Source of the DNA: Acetatifactor sp.
Lineage (GTDB): Bacteria; Bacillota; Clostridia; Lachnospirales; Lachnospiraceae
Length of the DNA: 46,431 nt
Direction: 5' to 3'
Assembly: GCA_022511465.1 (NCBI GenBank)
Contig: JAFLRM010000027.1
Span: 1 to 46,431, forward strand
Part shown: positions 33,200 to 42,020 of the stretch, one piece after another
How the letters are laid out: each line of letters begins with the position of its first letter
Numbering within the stretch: the stretch's first letter is position 1
Position numbers and translations under genes: made by a program
Notes under the pieces: model-generated
Database searches by the model: none
What the model was told of the DNA's origin: nothing
What the model saw: the letters and a program-made list of their open reading frames with translations, nothing else

Positions 33200-34894
33200 A
33201 TGAAACTGAAATTTGGTCTGAGAGCCAGATTTATCGCTATTTTTCTGATTGCCGGCATGCTTCTGTCGGTTGTGGCGGGTTATATCACGGGCCGGAGCGT
33301 GAGAGATACTATTTGGGAGCAATATCGAAATTATGCCATAGACATTGCGAATCTGGCGGTCACTTTTATTGATGGAGATTCCTTTGTGCGATATGCCGAA
33401 ACGCTTGAGAAGGATGAAGAATATGAGTTCACCCAGGAAAATCTGAATCGCATCAATAGATCCAGCACGGTGGCTTATCTCTATGCAGTTCAGTTGCTTC
33501 CTGATGATCGTGCTCTCTATATCTTTGACTCATGGGGGGATGATGTCCCGGGAAGAGTGTTCTCCCCTCTGGGAACAATGTCCGCTTATGACTCTAATTA
33601 CACGGAAATTGCCAAGCCTCTTGCGACTAAAAAGACGACAGAGGCATTTGAAAAAACCCCAATTAATGAAGAAGGCTACGTCGCCACTATCTACGCCCCA
33701 ATTATTAATAGTGCCGGGGACGTGGTGGGCGTACTTGGTGTGGATATGGCCATATACGATATTGAGGAAACCGTGGATGCGGCGCAGAAAAAACTGTTCA
33801 CGGTGATGATTTCCCTGATCTTGTTTCTCCTTGTGATCCTTTTGGTTGTTGTACAGAACAGCCTGATCCGCCCTGTCAGGGTTCTGAGATCCTGTGTGGA
33901 AGAAATGGCGGGCGGCAGATTGGGCGTACAGGCACCGGTTAAGGGAAATACGGAGCTTGCAGATATTTCAAGAGTATTCAATCAGATGTCAAGCAATATT
34001 AGCGCCCATTTAAGCGAAATGGAAGCGCTGAACAGCGGTTATCATAAATTTGTTCCGGAAGAAATTTTTAGAACCCTTCAAAAGGATGTAACGCAAATTC
34101 GCCTTGGCGATTTCAGAAACGTGACGCTGACTGTTCTCTCCATGGGGATCTGTGATTTTGATAAAATTGCGAATACTATGGCTTCCCGGGAATTATTCAC
34201 CTTTATCAACCGGATCTATCAGGAAGCAGTGCCCCCTGTGGAAGAGCGTGGAGGCGTTATAGTTGAATTCTACAAAGACGGTTTTTGGGCATTCCATCAG
34301 ACTTCCTGTCAGGAAGCATTGGATAGTGCCATCGTGATCTGTCAGCAATTTCACGATGTGCGGGAGCAAATGAAGTATCAGGGAGTAAACGGCCCTAACC
34401 TGAGCATTGGCATTGGACACGGTAAAGTGATCTTGGGAATTGTGGGGGACAAGGAAAGGTTGGAGGTATCCATGCTGTCGGAACAAATTACGGCGGCCGA
34501 GCATTTGAGAGGTGTGGCACGGAAATACCGTGCCCAAATTCTGATCACCGGTACGGCGGCAGCACAGATACCGGACTTTGAAAACCAGTATTCCGTCCGT
34601 TTTATTGGGTTAATGCAATTTAAGATCTCCGGAAGTACGGATCAGATCTATGATGTCTATGATGGGGATTCCATGGAAGATCGGCACCTCAAGACGATAA
34701 CAAAGGATATATTTGAGGAAGGGGTAAATAAATTTCTTGATAGACAGTATTATGAGGCCAGACGTTGCTTTATTGAGGTTCTGAAAACATACCGATCTGA
34801 TGCCGCCGCCAAGGAGTATCTGTTCTTGTGTGACAGCTTGTATAGGAATCCGGAGGCAGATAAAGAGGAGAACATCTTTATAGAAGAATGTTAA
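33200..34894 (+). CDS. Two-TM sensor with HAMP and degenerate nucleotide-cyclase-like domain
   Basis: A 564-residue protein. TM1 lies at about 10-30, a Cache-like extracellular sensor region at about 31-208 (with GDVVGVLGVDMAIYDIEETV near its end), TM2 at about 214-236, and HAMP at about 238-290. A class III cyclase-like domain covers about 310-480. In the cyclase domain the first metal Asp of the usual F-x-D-I motif is replaced (VLSMGICDF), the second site keeps Asp in YKDGFWAF, and the transition-state Asn is absent, so catalysis is unlikely. The C-terminal about 50 residues look TPR-like. It is the last gene of the operon. A signal-sensing role for the injection system is inferred. Confidence 0.75.
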   Translation: MKLKFGLRARFIAIFLIAGMLLSVVAGYITGRSVRDTIWEQYRNYAIDIANLAVTFIDGDSFVRYAETLEKDEEYEFTQENLNRINRSSTVAYLYAVQLLPDDRALYIFDSWGDDVPGRVFSPLGTMSAYDSNYTEIAKPLATKKTTEAFEKTPINEEGYVATIYAPIINSAGDVVGVLGVDMAIYDIEETVDAAQKKLFTVMISLILFLLVILLVVVQNSLIRPVRVLRSCVEEMAGGRLGVQAPVKGNTELADISRVFNQMSSNISAHLSEMEALNSGYHKFVPEEIFRTLQKDVTQIRLGDFRNVTLTVLSMGICDFDKIANTMASRELFTFINRIYQEAVPPVEERGGVIVEFYKDGFWAFHQTSCQEALDSAIVICQQFHDVREQMKYQGVNGPNLSIGIGHGKVILGIVGDKERLEVSMLSEQITAAEHLRGVARKYRAQILITGTAAAQIPDFENQYSVRFIGLMQFKISGSTDQIYDVYDGDSMEDRHLKTITKDIFEEGVNKFLDRQYYEARRCFIEVLKTYRSDAAAKEYLFLCDSLYRNPEADKEENIFIEEC

Positions 34895-34897
34895 AAG

Positions 34898-34945
34898 GTA
34901 ATCTTCATTGTCACTTTCGTCCTACTTAAATTTGTCAGGAAATAA
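34898..34945 (+). pseudogene. Remnant of an ABC permease C-terminus
   Basis: The 15 codons before TAA 34943 encode VIFIVTFVLLKFVRK, nearly the same as the end of the permease gene at 8908 (VLFVVTFVLLKHIRK). No upstream part of the gene is present; the preceding CIS gene stops 3 nt before the homology begins. It marks the right edge of the CIS island. Confidence 0.8.
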
Positions 34946-34952
34946 TAAAAAG
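34908..34952 (+). repeat. Right copy of the 45-bp direct repeat flanking the CIS island
   Basis: Matches 8871-8915 in 40 of 45 positions, including the TCAGGAAATAATAAAAAG stop-codon region. Downstream sequences diverge completely, and the terminator seen after the left copy is absent here. Confidence 0.85.
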
Positions 34953-34981
34953 GGATCGGGCACTTTATGAGATAAAAATAT

Positions 34982-35635
34982 TTATTTTGTCAAAATATCC
35001 GTAAGCGGTCCCTTAAGCCTTTTTCCAAAGAATTTCACAACAAAGCCTGTAAATACTGCCGACAAAACAGTACCTTCTCTAGCGCCCACAATCTTAAGAT
35101 CAAAAAAGAGCAGAGATAATATCACTGCCGAGAGCACGCAGCATATATCAAATACAATCTTCACATTCCCAAACTCTTTACGTGTAGAATCCGAAACCGC
35201 TTTTACAAAAGCCTCGCCGGAATTCATGATGACATTTGCAATAACAGAAAGAGAGACTCCAAATCCGAGGATGACAATTCCTATGAAGACCATAAGCAGG
35301 CGGACGGGATAACGATTCGTAGGAATTGGCGATACACACCACAAGCTGATATCGGTAAAATACCCAAATAGAAAGGAGAGTGGGATTTGCAGCAGTTGTA
35401 TCGGTTGAAACTTTTTGCGGAGTATGAGTATCTGGCCGCCGATGAGTATGCAATTCCATATGATCAGCCACGTTCCAAGCGTGAAGAAAGTAAATTTATA
35501 GCTCAATATATTTGACACGGACGAAATTGGTGATACACCCAATTCGGCATGCTTGGTAAATGCGACCCCAAGTGCGGACAAAAATAAACTGATAATTAGT
35601 AAAATATATCTCTTTACAAGTTCTTTTTTTGCCAT
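34982..35635 (-). CDS. YczE/YitT-like integral membrane protein
   Basis: A 217-residue protein with about five TM helices, starting MAKKELVKRYILLIISLFLS. LGVAFTKHAELGVSPISSVS and GFGVSLSVIANVIMNSGEAF are typical of the YczE/YitT group of Firmicutes membrane proteins; these have unknown or putative transport roles. GAGGAAAAATA precedes ATG 35635 on the minus strand. It is divergent from the LytTR regulator gene. About 260 bp between them are AT-rich and must hold both promoters; no clear consensus is seen. Confidence 0.75.
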   Translation of the reverse strand: MAKKELVKRYILLIISLFLSALGVAFTKHAELGVSPISSVSNILSYKFTFFTLGTWLIIWNCILIGGQILILRKKFQPIQLLQIPLSFLFGYFTDISLWCVSPIPTNRYPVRLLMVFIGIVILGFGVSLSVIANVIMNSGEAFVKAVSDSTRKEFGNVKIVFDICCVLSAVILSLLFFDLKIVGAREGTVLSAVFTGFVVKFFGKRLKGPLTDILTK

Positions 35636-35898
35636 TATTTTTCCTCATTCCTTTGTAATTATATTAATTCTGATAGTTAGATTCCTAATGATTATGATGA
35701 TTTGTATTCGTGTTGTCAAGAGCGAATTGGATCGAATCGTCAGCTGCGGATCAGATTTTGTTCCCGCAAAACGGGTGGTTTGTGCCGTCAGACCAAAAAA
35801 GAAGAGAAATATGCCGATATAATTAACAGGAAATTACAAAAAATAAATTAAAAACAGTCTCAACAGACACAATTTCAGGAAGAGGAACGTGATCAAAA

Positions 35899-36612
35899 TT
35901 GATAGAGATAGCAATATGTGACGATGAAAAAATAATTCGCGATCAGATTACCGGATTGATAGAAAAGCAAAAAGCAGATTGCCACATAGAAAACTTTGCC
36001 ACGGGAGAAGAACTGCTCGCGGCAGAGGATCGGTTTGATGTGATTTTTTTAGACATACAGATGGAAGGAATGAACGGCATAGAAACCGCCAGAGCAATCA
36101 GAGAGCGGAATCGGCAGACGGTTGTAATCTTTATAACAGCCGTGAAAGAGTATGTGTTTGAGGCTTTTGATGTGGCAGCGTTCCACTATCTGTTAAAACC
36201 GGTTGCGGAGGAGAAGTTTGCGGAGGTGTTTGAAAGTGCGGTGGATGAGGTGCAAAAGCGAAACGCACAGGAGACACCGCCGATCTTTATCAAGACGAAG
36301 ACCCGCAATCTGACATTAAGACAGAAGGAAATTCTTTATATAGAGAGCAGAGCCAAGAAAGTCGGGATACACACTACAGCGGATGTGATAGAGATATATG
36401 CATCCATGAACAAATTAGAAAGACAGCTTGGAAGCAGTTTCTACCGCAGCCACAGAGGGTATCTGGTAAATATGGAGCATATCGCAGAGTACAGCAATGA
36501 TATGATCGATATGAGCAACGGGGAGAGAGTATATCTCGCAAAGGAAAAGTATAAGGAGTTTGTGAAGGTATATATGCGGTATCTGCGAAATGGAGGTACG
36601 GCGGGTGTATAA
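35899..36612 (+). CDS. LytTR-family response regulator (AgrA/ComE type)
   Basis: A 237-residue protein starting at TTG 35899 (IEIAICDDE follows at once; GAGGA lies 12 nt upstream). The receiver domain has Asp-Asp-Glu at about 8-10, phospho-Asp in FDVIFLDIQM (about 53), Thr and Lys (YLLKPV). The LytTR DNA-binding domain occupies about 135-235, with FIKTKTRNLTLRQKEILYIE and FYRSHRGYLVNM. Such regulators bind paired direct repeats; a fitting site lies at 38076-38109, directly before the gene array downstream. It is coupled to the kinase gene. Confidence 0.9.
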   Translation: MIEIAICDDEKIIRDQITGLIEKQKADCHIENFATGEELLAAEDRFDVIFLDIQMEGMNGIETARAIRERNRQTVVIFITAVKEYVFEAFDVAAFHYLLKPVAEEKFAEVFESAVDEVQKRNAQETPPIFIKTKTRNLTLRQKEILYIESRAKKVGIHTTADVIEIYASMNKLERQLGSSFYRSHRGYLVNMEHIAEYSNDMIDMSNGERVYLAKEKYKEFVKVYMRYLRNGGTAGV

Positions 36613-38074
36613 CTTGATGACATTAATCTGGGAAATAGTTCTTGATGTGGCTCAAGGATACTGCCTGCAGTTTTTTTATGGGAATTTTTTTGAACGCAGG
36701 AAGTACATGGGGCGCTTCCATGGTCTGTGTGTAGTGATCTCCTATACAGTGCTAAAGCTGGTTGTCAGTTCCATATTACCGGCAGAGCATGATATGTTCA
36801 TAGATCTTGCAGGGCTGCTTTGGAACCTTGGGCTGTTGACTGTTCTGGCGTTTGTGTTTTATCTTGCAGAGAACGCATTGACAATCTTTCTGGTGATCAT
36901 CTTTCGTGCGGTCAGTGAGATCTGCTTTTGCATTGCATACACGTTTCTTCAGGTGGAGCTTAAGGTGTATGACCTGTTGTTTTGGGGCAGTGGAAACGGC
37001 TATATCGATTCGGACTGGACTTCCATTAGAAGCATAGAGAACATTGGCGTTGTGCTTGTGTTCTTCTATACGGTTTTCTTCGCGTGCATACTTTATCTTT
37101 CCCTTCGAAAGATTGTCCAGAGCTTTCAGGAGAAGGATCACGTGGTTCACAGGACAGAGCTTTTGTTTCTCCTGATGCCGGGTCTGGCGGGTCTTTTGAT
37201 CTGTACGCTTCTTCGGATGATCATGATCACGGTGGAAGACGGAATGCAGGAGATCCTGTACGACCGATACCCGCTGATGCTTTTGCTTGTGCCAGCGATA
37301 GCGGTGCTGTGCCTTTTGGCCATTATATATGGAGTCAGTCTGTCTCAGGATATGATCCGCTTAAATCGGGAGAGAAACAGCAGGGCGATCTTGGAAAAAC
37401 AGATTGATGATATGCAGGAACACATCGCAGAAATGGAGCGCGTTTATTCCGGCATACGGAGCATGAAGCATGACATGAAAAACACACTCTCCGTTATTAT
37501 GCAGCTTGCCGTCGGAGAGGACAAGGCGCAAAAACCTGAACTGCAAAATTATCTTTCGGAACTGAACCGGAGTTTTGACCGTTTGGAGTTTCGCTTTCAA
37601 ACAGGGAACACGGTGGTGGATACGCTGCTCAACATGAAGTATCACGAGATCGCTCGAACTGTGCCGGATCTGCAAATGCAGGCGGATAAGCTGTTGTTCC
37701 CCGGGAATCTGCTTATTCAGGGATATGACATATGTGTCATACTTGGGAACGCCTTGGACAATGCGATGGAGGCCTGCGAGAAACAAAAAGCGCAGGACCC
37801 CAAGGCGCAGACATTTATCCGTCTGTCCGCCTTTTTAAAGGGGAGAATGTTTTTTATAGAGGTGGAAAACAGCTTTGACGGAAAGATTATACGCAGGAAG
37901 GATGAGGAATTTCCCCAGACCGATAAAGCGGACAAGAAGATGCATGGGCTTGGGCTCACCAATATCAAAAACACTGCGGAAAAATATCACGGTGCGGTGG
38001 ACTGGTCTGTGAACAACAAGGTTTTTACCTTGTCGGTTATGATGAAAAATGAGAGTGGCGGAGAGACAGCATGA
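36605..38074 (+). CDS. GHKL sensor histidine kinase (AgrC-like)
   Basis: About 489 residues from GTG 36605, chosen because GGAGG (36592-36596) lies 8 nt before it; ATG 36590 has no ribosome site. Six or so TM helices (to about residue 245) form a membrane sensor without a large outside domain, as in AgrC. A coiled coil leads to the phospho-acceptor His in SMKHDMKNTLSVIM. The GHKL ATPase domain has ILGNALDNAMEAC (N box) and HGLGLTNIKNTAEKYHG (G box). No AgrD-like pheromone gene is visible nearby. It overlaps the regulator gene by 8 nt. Confidence 0.9.
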   Translation: MYNLMTLIWEIVLDVAQGYCLQFFYGNFFERRKYMGRFHGLCVVISYTVLKLVVSSILPAEHDMFIDLAGLLWNLGLLTVLAFVFYLAENALTIFLVIIFRAVSEICFCIAYTFLQVELKVYDLLFWGSGNGYIDSDWTSIRSIENIGVVLVFFYTVFFACILYLSLRKIVQSFQEKDHVVHRTELLFLLMPGLAGLLICTLLRMIMITVEDGMQEILYDRYPLMLLLVPAIAVLCLLAIIYGVSLSQDMIRLNRERNSRAILEKQIDDMQEHIAEMERVYSGIRSMKHDMKNTLSVIMQLAVGEDKAQKPELQNYLSELNRSFDRLEFRFQTGNTVVDTLLNMKYHEIARTVPDLQMQADKLLFPGNLLIQGYDICVILGNALDNAMEACEKQKAQDPKAQTFIRLSAFLKGRMFFIEVENSFDGKIIRRKDEEFPQTDKADKKMHGLGLTNIKNTAEKYHGAVDWSVNNKVFTLSVMMKNESGGETA

Positions 38075-38075
38075 T

Positions 38076-38109
38076 ATAGTCGTTTTGTGCTTTTGATAGT
38101 CGATTTGTG
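38076..38109 (+). promoter_or_regulatory. Paired direct repeats, candidate LytTR regulator operator
   Basis: ATAGTCGTTTTGTG (38076-38089) and ATAGTCGATTTGTG (38096-38109) match at 13 of 14 positions and start 20 bp apart, two helical turns. This is the spacing of AgrA/LytTR dimer sites. They begin right after the kinase stop and lie about 95 bp before the next gene. Their sequence is not the S. aureus AgrA consensus. Confidence 0.6.
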
Positions 38110-38204
38110 AAGAGGGAATATAAGTGACCGTTTCAGATGTCGATACCTAATGTGAAAGGACTTTACTCTGTCTTTTATGACGGAAAAAGAAAGGAGTGGG
38201 GAGG

Positions 38205-38558
38205 ATGGACTTTGATGTGACGAGTAAAGTGAACGGGGAGCGCGTGGAGGAACCACAGCAGAAAGGCAAAGATGCGGAAGGGACAAGAGGCGACCTTTTT
38301 AAAGAGTACTATATGCGCAAGAGAAACAGCGGAAGTATGTGGGGGGCAAAGAAACAGCGCAGACAGATTGAGACGGAGCAAAGGATCAGGGCAAAACGGT
38401 ATGAAGAATATGTAAAGATGTTACGGGCAAGCTCTTTAAAGCGCAAGCTTCAGGAACAGGAAACGGACAAACGATATGAACAGGACAGCGTGGCAAGGAA
38501 CGTGGCGCTAAATGCCTACGGTGTAGAATTCATTAAGAAGTACAGTGGTTTCTTTTAG
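38205..38558 (+). CDS. Basic helical small protein heading the repeat-linked gene array
   Basis: A 117-residue protein from ATG 38205; AAGGAG lies 8 nt upstream, better than GTG 38196. It is strongly basic and helical (RIRAKRYEEYVKMLRASSLK) and ends VEFIKKYSGFF. It lacks TM and signal peptide. Similar small proteins precede arrays of unknown genes in gut Lachnospiraceae (recollection of the pattern, not a family assignment). It is probably controlled by the direct repeats upstream. Confidence 0.55.
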   Translation: MDFDVTSKVNGERVEEPQQKGKDAEGTRGDLFKEYYMRKRNSGSMWGAKKQRRQIETEQRIRAKRYEEYVKMLRASSLKRKLQEQETDKRYEQDSVARNVALNAYGVEFIKKYSGFF

Positions 38559-38582
38559 GTCGATGTGGAGGAGAGAGTGGTA

Positions 38583-39668
38583 ATGGTAAATTTAAAAGAT
38601 GTGATAGGAACTATTGTATTTTCTCCCAATGGAAATTATATTGTGGGTGCGTCTGACAAACAAAATGCAGAGTTTCGGCAGAAATGTCAAAACACCCGCT
38701 CTATGATTGATATGGACTTGTTGAAGGAAAAAATACGCAATAGAGATAGCGTAGAAATCAAGGGGCTAACATCTAGAGTGTTAGCCTCTGAAAATTATAA
38801 TGATATACAGAAAGTTACGGAAATGCCTAAGTCCATATTTGGAGATACTTTTGGTTATCAAATGCAAAAGGATATTGCCGATTGCATGAGACAGTATTAT
38901 GCAGGGGAGATCAGTGATGATGACGTGAAGAATTTCTTCAATGAGTGCTGTTCTTCCATGCGCGTTTATCATTCACAGATGCGCCACACAACGGGAATGA
39001 ATGAAGAAGATAATACGCAGATTGTCAGTGAGATCTATGAGATGTTTGCAAAAGAAAATCAAAGGGCTGCGAGAAATGCAAACTACGAAGAAGGTCTGGA
39101 AATCAACAAGCAGTACGGATCAGATAAGCGACAGGACGATTGGTGCTATTACAATGCGGAATATTACTATCAATGTGAGAATGTGCATGACCTTTTGCGC
39201 GGGACAGCAGCGGATATGGCGGAAGAATGGGAGCTGCCGGCAATAGATACGGATGAGATAGAAAGGAATTCTAAATATACTTTGGACGGCGGTTTTGACT
39301 TTAACAGCGGCTGGAACTTTACTTATCGTAATCAGATGAGCAGGAGCAGCATGGATGACGAATCTGCAGCTCCGCCTAAAGATTTTAAATTCTTTTACAA
39401 AGAGGGTATGTATCCTGATCCTTCCATAGACAAGGGGTTATTAAGAGCATGGATAGGAAATAGAGAGTACACACGGAAGGTTCCATTTGAAATTTCACGT
39501 ACAGGACTAAAGGGTCAGATATTTAATGCGGGCGATTTGCTAAAGGATGATTTCTCTAAATTGGAAAGCTATCATGAATATAGTAAGTTTTTAAGCAATT
39601 TTTCTATATTCACAAGGTGGTATTCCTTTGAAAGCGGTATCAATAATCGGTTTGGCAATTCTGAATGA
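38583..39668 (+). CDS. Array protein A, unknown function
   Basis: A 361-residue protein from ATG 38583 (GGAGGAGAG 8-10 nt upstream; GTG 38565 is less likely). It is soluble by composition. It is a distant paralog of the next gene: both have an LDG-F-FN-W motif (LDGGFDFNSGWNFTYRNQMS), a FYKEG/YYKER stretch, a FNAGDLLK/FNAGELFK box and an F-I-TRWY/YTRYY C-terminal motif. Its last residues, FGNSE, and its stop lie inside the conserved intergenic repeat. Function unknown. Confidence 0.7.
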   Translation: MVNLKDVIGTIVFSPNGNYIVGASDKQNAEFRQKCQNTRSMIDMDLLKEKIRNRDSVEIKGLTSRVLASENYNDIQKVTEMPKSIFGDTFGYQMQKDIADCMRQYYAGEISDDDVKNFFNECCSSMRVYHSQMRHTTGMNEEDNTQIVSEIYEMFAKENQRAARNANYEEGLEINKQYGSDKRQDDWCYYNAEYYYQCENVHDLLRGTAADMAEEWELPAIDTDEIERNSKYTLDGGFDFNSGWNFTYRNQMSRSSMDDESAAPPKDFKFFYKEGMYPDPSIDKGLLRAWIGNREYTRKVPFEISRTGLKGQIFNAGDLLKDDFSKLESYHEYSKFLSNFSIFTRWYSFESGINNRFGNSE

Positions 39669-39684
39669 CATAGGGATTGCAAAA
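39652..39684 (+). repeat. Array repeat, copy 1 (short form)
   Basis: TTGGCAATTCTGAATGACAT is followed by AGGGATTGCAAAAA. The core recurs at 41932-41965 and 43036-43068. GCAAT and ATTGC arms can pair. The copy starts inside the 3' end of the preceding gene. Confidence 0.8.
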
Positions 39685-39715
39685 AACATACAGTAGTATG
39701 TAAGGAGTAAAAGAC

Positions 39716-40687
39716 ATGAAAGTAGACAACAGCTCTATATATGACGTAAGCAGATCTGAAAAAAGTATTTTTGAGCATATGGGTGTTTCATCAAAAGAAG
39801 AAGCTATCGCAAAAGCCAAGAGCCAAAGAGACACTTATGAATTTAAAGGAATAGAAAAATGGAACGGTTGTGAACAGTATAATGATTTGGGAAAACAGCT
39901 GGTAAGATCAGGGAATGCAGGGCTTAATATTTCTTCGGATGTAAGAACAGACATGAGGTTAACTCTGGAAGATTATTATGCAGGGAAATTATCTGATGAA
40001 GAATTGGAGAAATCTTTCCTCTCTTATTGTGCTCAGCTTGGTGCTTGTAACAAAGCGCAGATATTGGATGTATATGAGAATTTTATAAACATGAGCAGGT
40101 ATGCATCAACTAATACATGTGCCCACGCAGCAAGTGAGCTGGATCAAAAGTATGGAGAGAGCCGCCACGACTCAGTATATTATAGTGCGGATATTTATTA
40201 TGCATTTGAAAAAGTGAAAGAAATTGCCCAAAATGCATCGGAAAAGATCGCTGAAGAACTGGATTTGGGCGACTTGGATTTTGAGGAAAGGGAGAAAAAT
40301 ACAATATTCAATTTAGACGGAGATTTCAGCTTCAATGGTCATTGGGCATGGACAGCCCAAAATTTGATGAATCGTTGTACGATGATAGATTCTGACATGG
40401 TTCCGCCGGAGGGTTTTGAATTTTACTATAAAGAGAGAAATGCGCCGGACAGTGAGGAGGGCGTGATAATATTGGGTATAAATGGAGTGAGAAAAGAAAT
40501 CACGGTGCCGTTTAGGATGCCAAGAGCAGGGGTTACAGAATACATACAAAAGTTTAATGCCGGTGAGTTATTCAAATATACAGAGAGCGACACAGCAAAA
40601 TATGAGGACTATAACAGATTTCTCAGAAATTTTGACATCTATACAAGATACTATTTTGCAAGGAATTTAGACAATAGTTCTTTATAA
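39716..40687 (+). CDS. Array protein B, paralog of array protein A
   Basis: A 323-residue protein with AAGGAG 10 nt before ATG 39716. Shared features with array protein A are FNLDGDFSFNGHWAWTAQNL, PPEGFEFYYKER, KFNAGELFKYTES and NRFLRNFDIYTRYY. It lacks TM and signal peptide. The tandem paralogs share only the C-terminal two thirds well; the N-termini differ, so the pair may be separate members of a variable family. Function unknown. Confidence 0.7.
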   Translation: MKVDNSSIYDVSRSEKSIFEHMGVSSKEEAIAKAKSQRDTYEFKGIEKWNGCEQYNDLGKQLVRSGNAGLNISSDVRTDMRLTLEDYYAGKLSDEELEKSFLSYCAQLGACNKAQILDVYENFINMSRYASTNTCAHAASELDQKYGESRHDSVYYSADIYYAFEKVKEIAQNASEKIAEELDLGDLDFEEREKNTIFNLDGDFSFNGHWAWTAQNLMNRCTMIDSDMVPPEGFEFYYKERNAPDSEEGVIILGINGVRKEITVPFRMPRAGVTEYIQKFNAGELFKYTESDTAKYEDYNRFLRNFDIYTRYYFARNLDNSSL

Positions 40688-40705
40688 GGTGAAACGGTCG
40701 ACAGT

Positions 40706-41822
40706 ATGCAGGCTGCCAGAGCGGTAAGGGAACAGACTATCCTAATTGAGGACAGCACGGAAAACAAAAATGACAGCTACCGGCAGAGGACAAAATATGA
40801 CGATCAGGTGGATGCCTATTTTAGTACCTACAATTTGAGTGCATTGACTGGTAATCGGGATAGCTATCTGGAAGGGAAACTAAGTTCTAAGGATGATGTT
40901 GACTGTTATTAATACAAGTATATAGGGCGTCCATTCTATGAAAAAATGGGCATTTCCTCAACCATTACAATCCGCCTGGAGAACCTGACGGAAGCAGGGA
41001 ACTGACGCTGCCGGATTGGGATCATGGAACGGATTATGTGATCCGCGTGGAAAACCGTAACGGGGAAGCTGTAGATGTGGAAGGAACCTACCGAATCCAG
41101 ATCACGGAGGAGAGGACACAGGATCAGCCACAGGAGCAATCGCAGGTTCGCGACCAGGAGCAGACAGCCAGGGAAAGTGGATCTAGTTACGCGGAGGAAG
41201 TGGACAGACTGCACGATGAGCAGTTCCGCGCCCTGCCGGAGGAAGATTGCTATCAGGGTGATGAGAGTCTGGAAGAATTGCTGAAACGAATGGCTTACGG
41301 GGAGAGACTTAGCAAACAGGAGCTGGAGTACCTGAAGATTTATGCCAACCTCCATGATTATGAGAGGGCAGAGGCAGCAGCCAGACTTCAGAATAAACTG
41401 TATCCCGAAATCGTGGATCTACTGAAAGAGGCAGGCATCGACCTCGCGGGAAAAGACTGGGAACTGGAGATAGACGCCTTAGGAAAAGTGACCATTTCCG
41501 GGGATTTGACCGAGGAAGAAAGGAAGCAGGCGCAAAAAGTACTGGAGGAAGAATTTGCAGATCAGCAGCTTTCTCCAAAAAAGCAACAGATGGGCAGTAT
41601 AAATTGGAGGATATTTCTATAGACAAAAACGGCAAGATCAGTGGTCTGCCCGATAAATTGTGTGAACTTCTAAATTCCCAGGAGAGTAATGGAAAGTATG
41701 AACAACTGCGGGATGATATGTTTCTCCTTTGGTCCTGGTCTTCCCAGAGCTGGGCTGAAGGGAGCAGCAGGAGAGATTTCCGGGTGAAGTACCGGTCAGA
41801 TGGCACAGAGATGAGCATGGTG
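40706..41822 (+). pseudogene. Decayed array gene with nonsense and frameshift lesions
   Basis: Starts at ATG 40706 after AAGGTGA. The first frame (MQAARAVREQTILIEDSTEN) stops at TAA 40910, but the same frame continues meaningfully beyond it (YIGRPFYEKMGISSTITIRL). At about 40998-41002 the reading passes to another frame (TLPDWDHGTDYVIRVENRNG) that runs to 41622. At A-run 41577-41582 one extra A would link it to the last frame (DGQYKLEDISIDKNGKISGL), which ends before TAG at 41823. Repaired, the product would be about 370 residues, with a beta-rich middle and an acidic helical C-terminal half. Three lesions argue for real decay rather than a single sequencing slip. Confidence 0.65.
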
Positions 41823-41907
41823 TAGAGATATAACTGATAGAAGGGAGGGCTTGATCATGGGGTTCAATTCCAGTTAAAAGTGCTGTTTCAGCAGAGGTAA
41901 TATAATA

Positions 41908-42020
41908 TGCTTGGACTTGAAAAGAGAGCATAGGCAATTTTGACTGACAGAGGGATTGCAAATAATTCTATGATTTGGAGGACTTGAAAATGGGTATCAA
42001 TGGAATATCAACAGGTTATT
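41908..42020 (+). repeat. Array repeat, copy 2 (long form)
   Basis: Begins TGCTTGGACTTGAAAA, contains the core GGCAATTTTGACTGACAGAG and GGATTGCAAATAAT, then a GGAGGACTTGAAAATG start region. It continues through the first 10 codons of the next gene (INGISTGY). It closely matches copy 3 at 42999-43125 across this length. Confidence 0.85.

Noticed and set aside
33172..33372. Plus-strand frame overlapping the start of the sensor gene
   Set aside because: It reads the TM1 region of the real gene in a wrong frame and has no ribosome site of its own.
8871..34952. attL/attR sites of an integrative element
   Set aside because: The repeats are imperfect and coding, and no integrase or tRNA end is present; a recombination scar between paralogs is more likely than site-specific integration.
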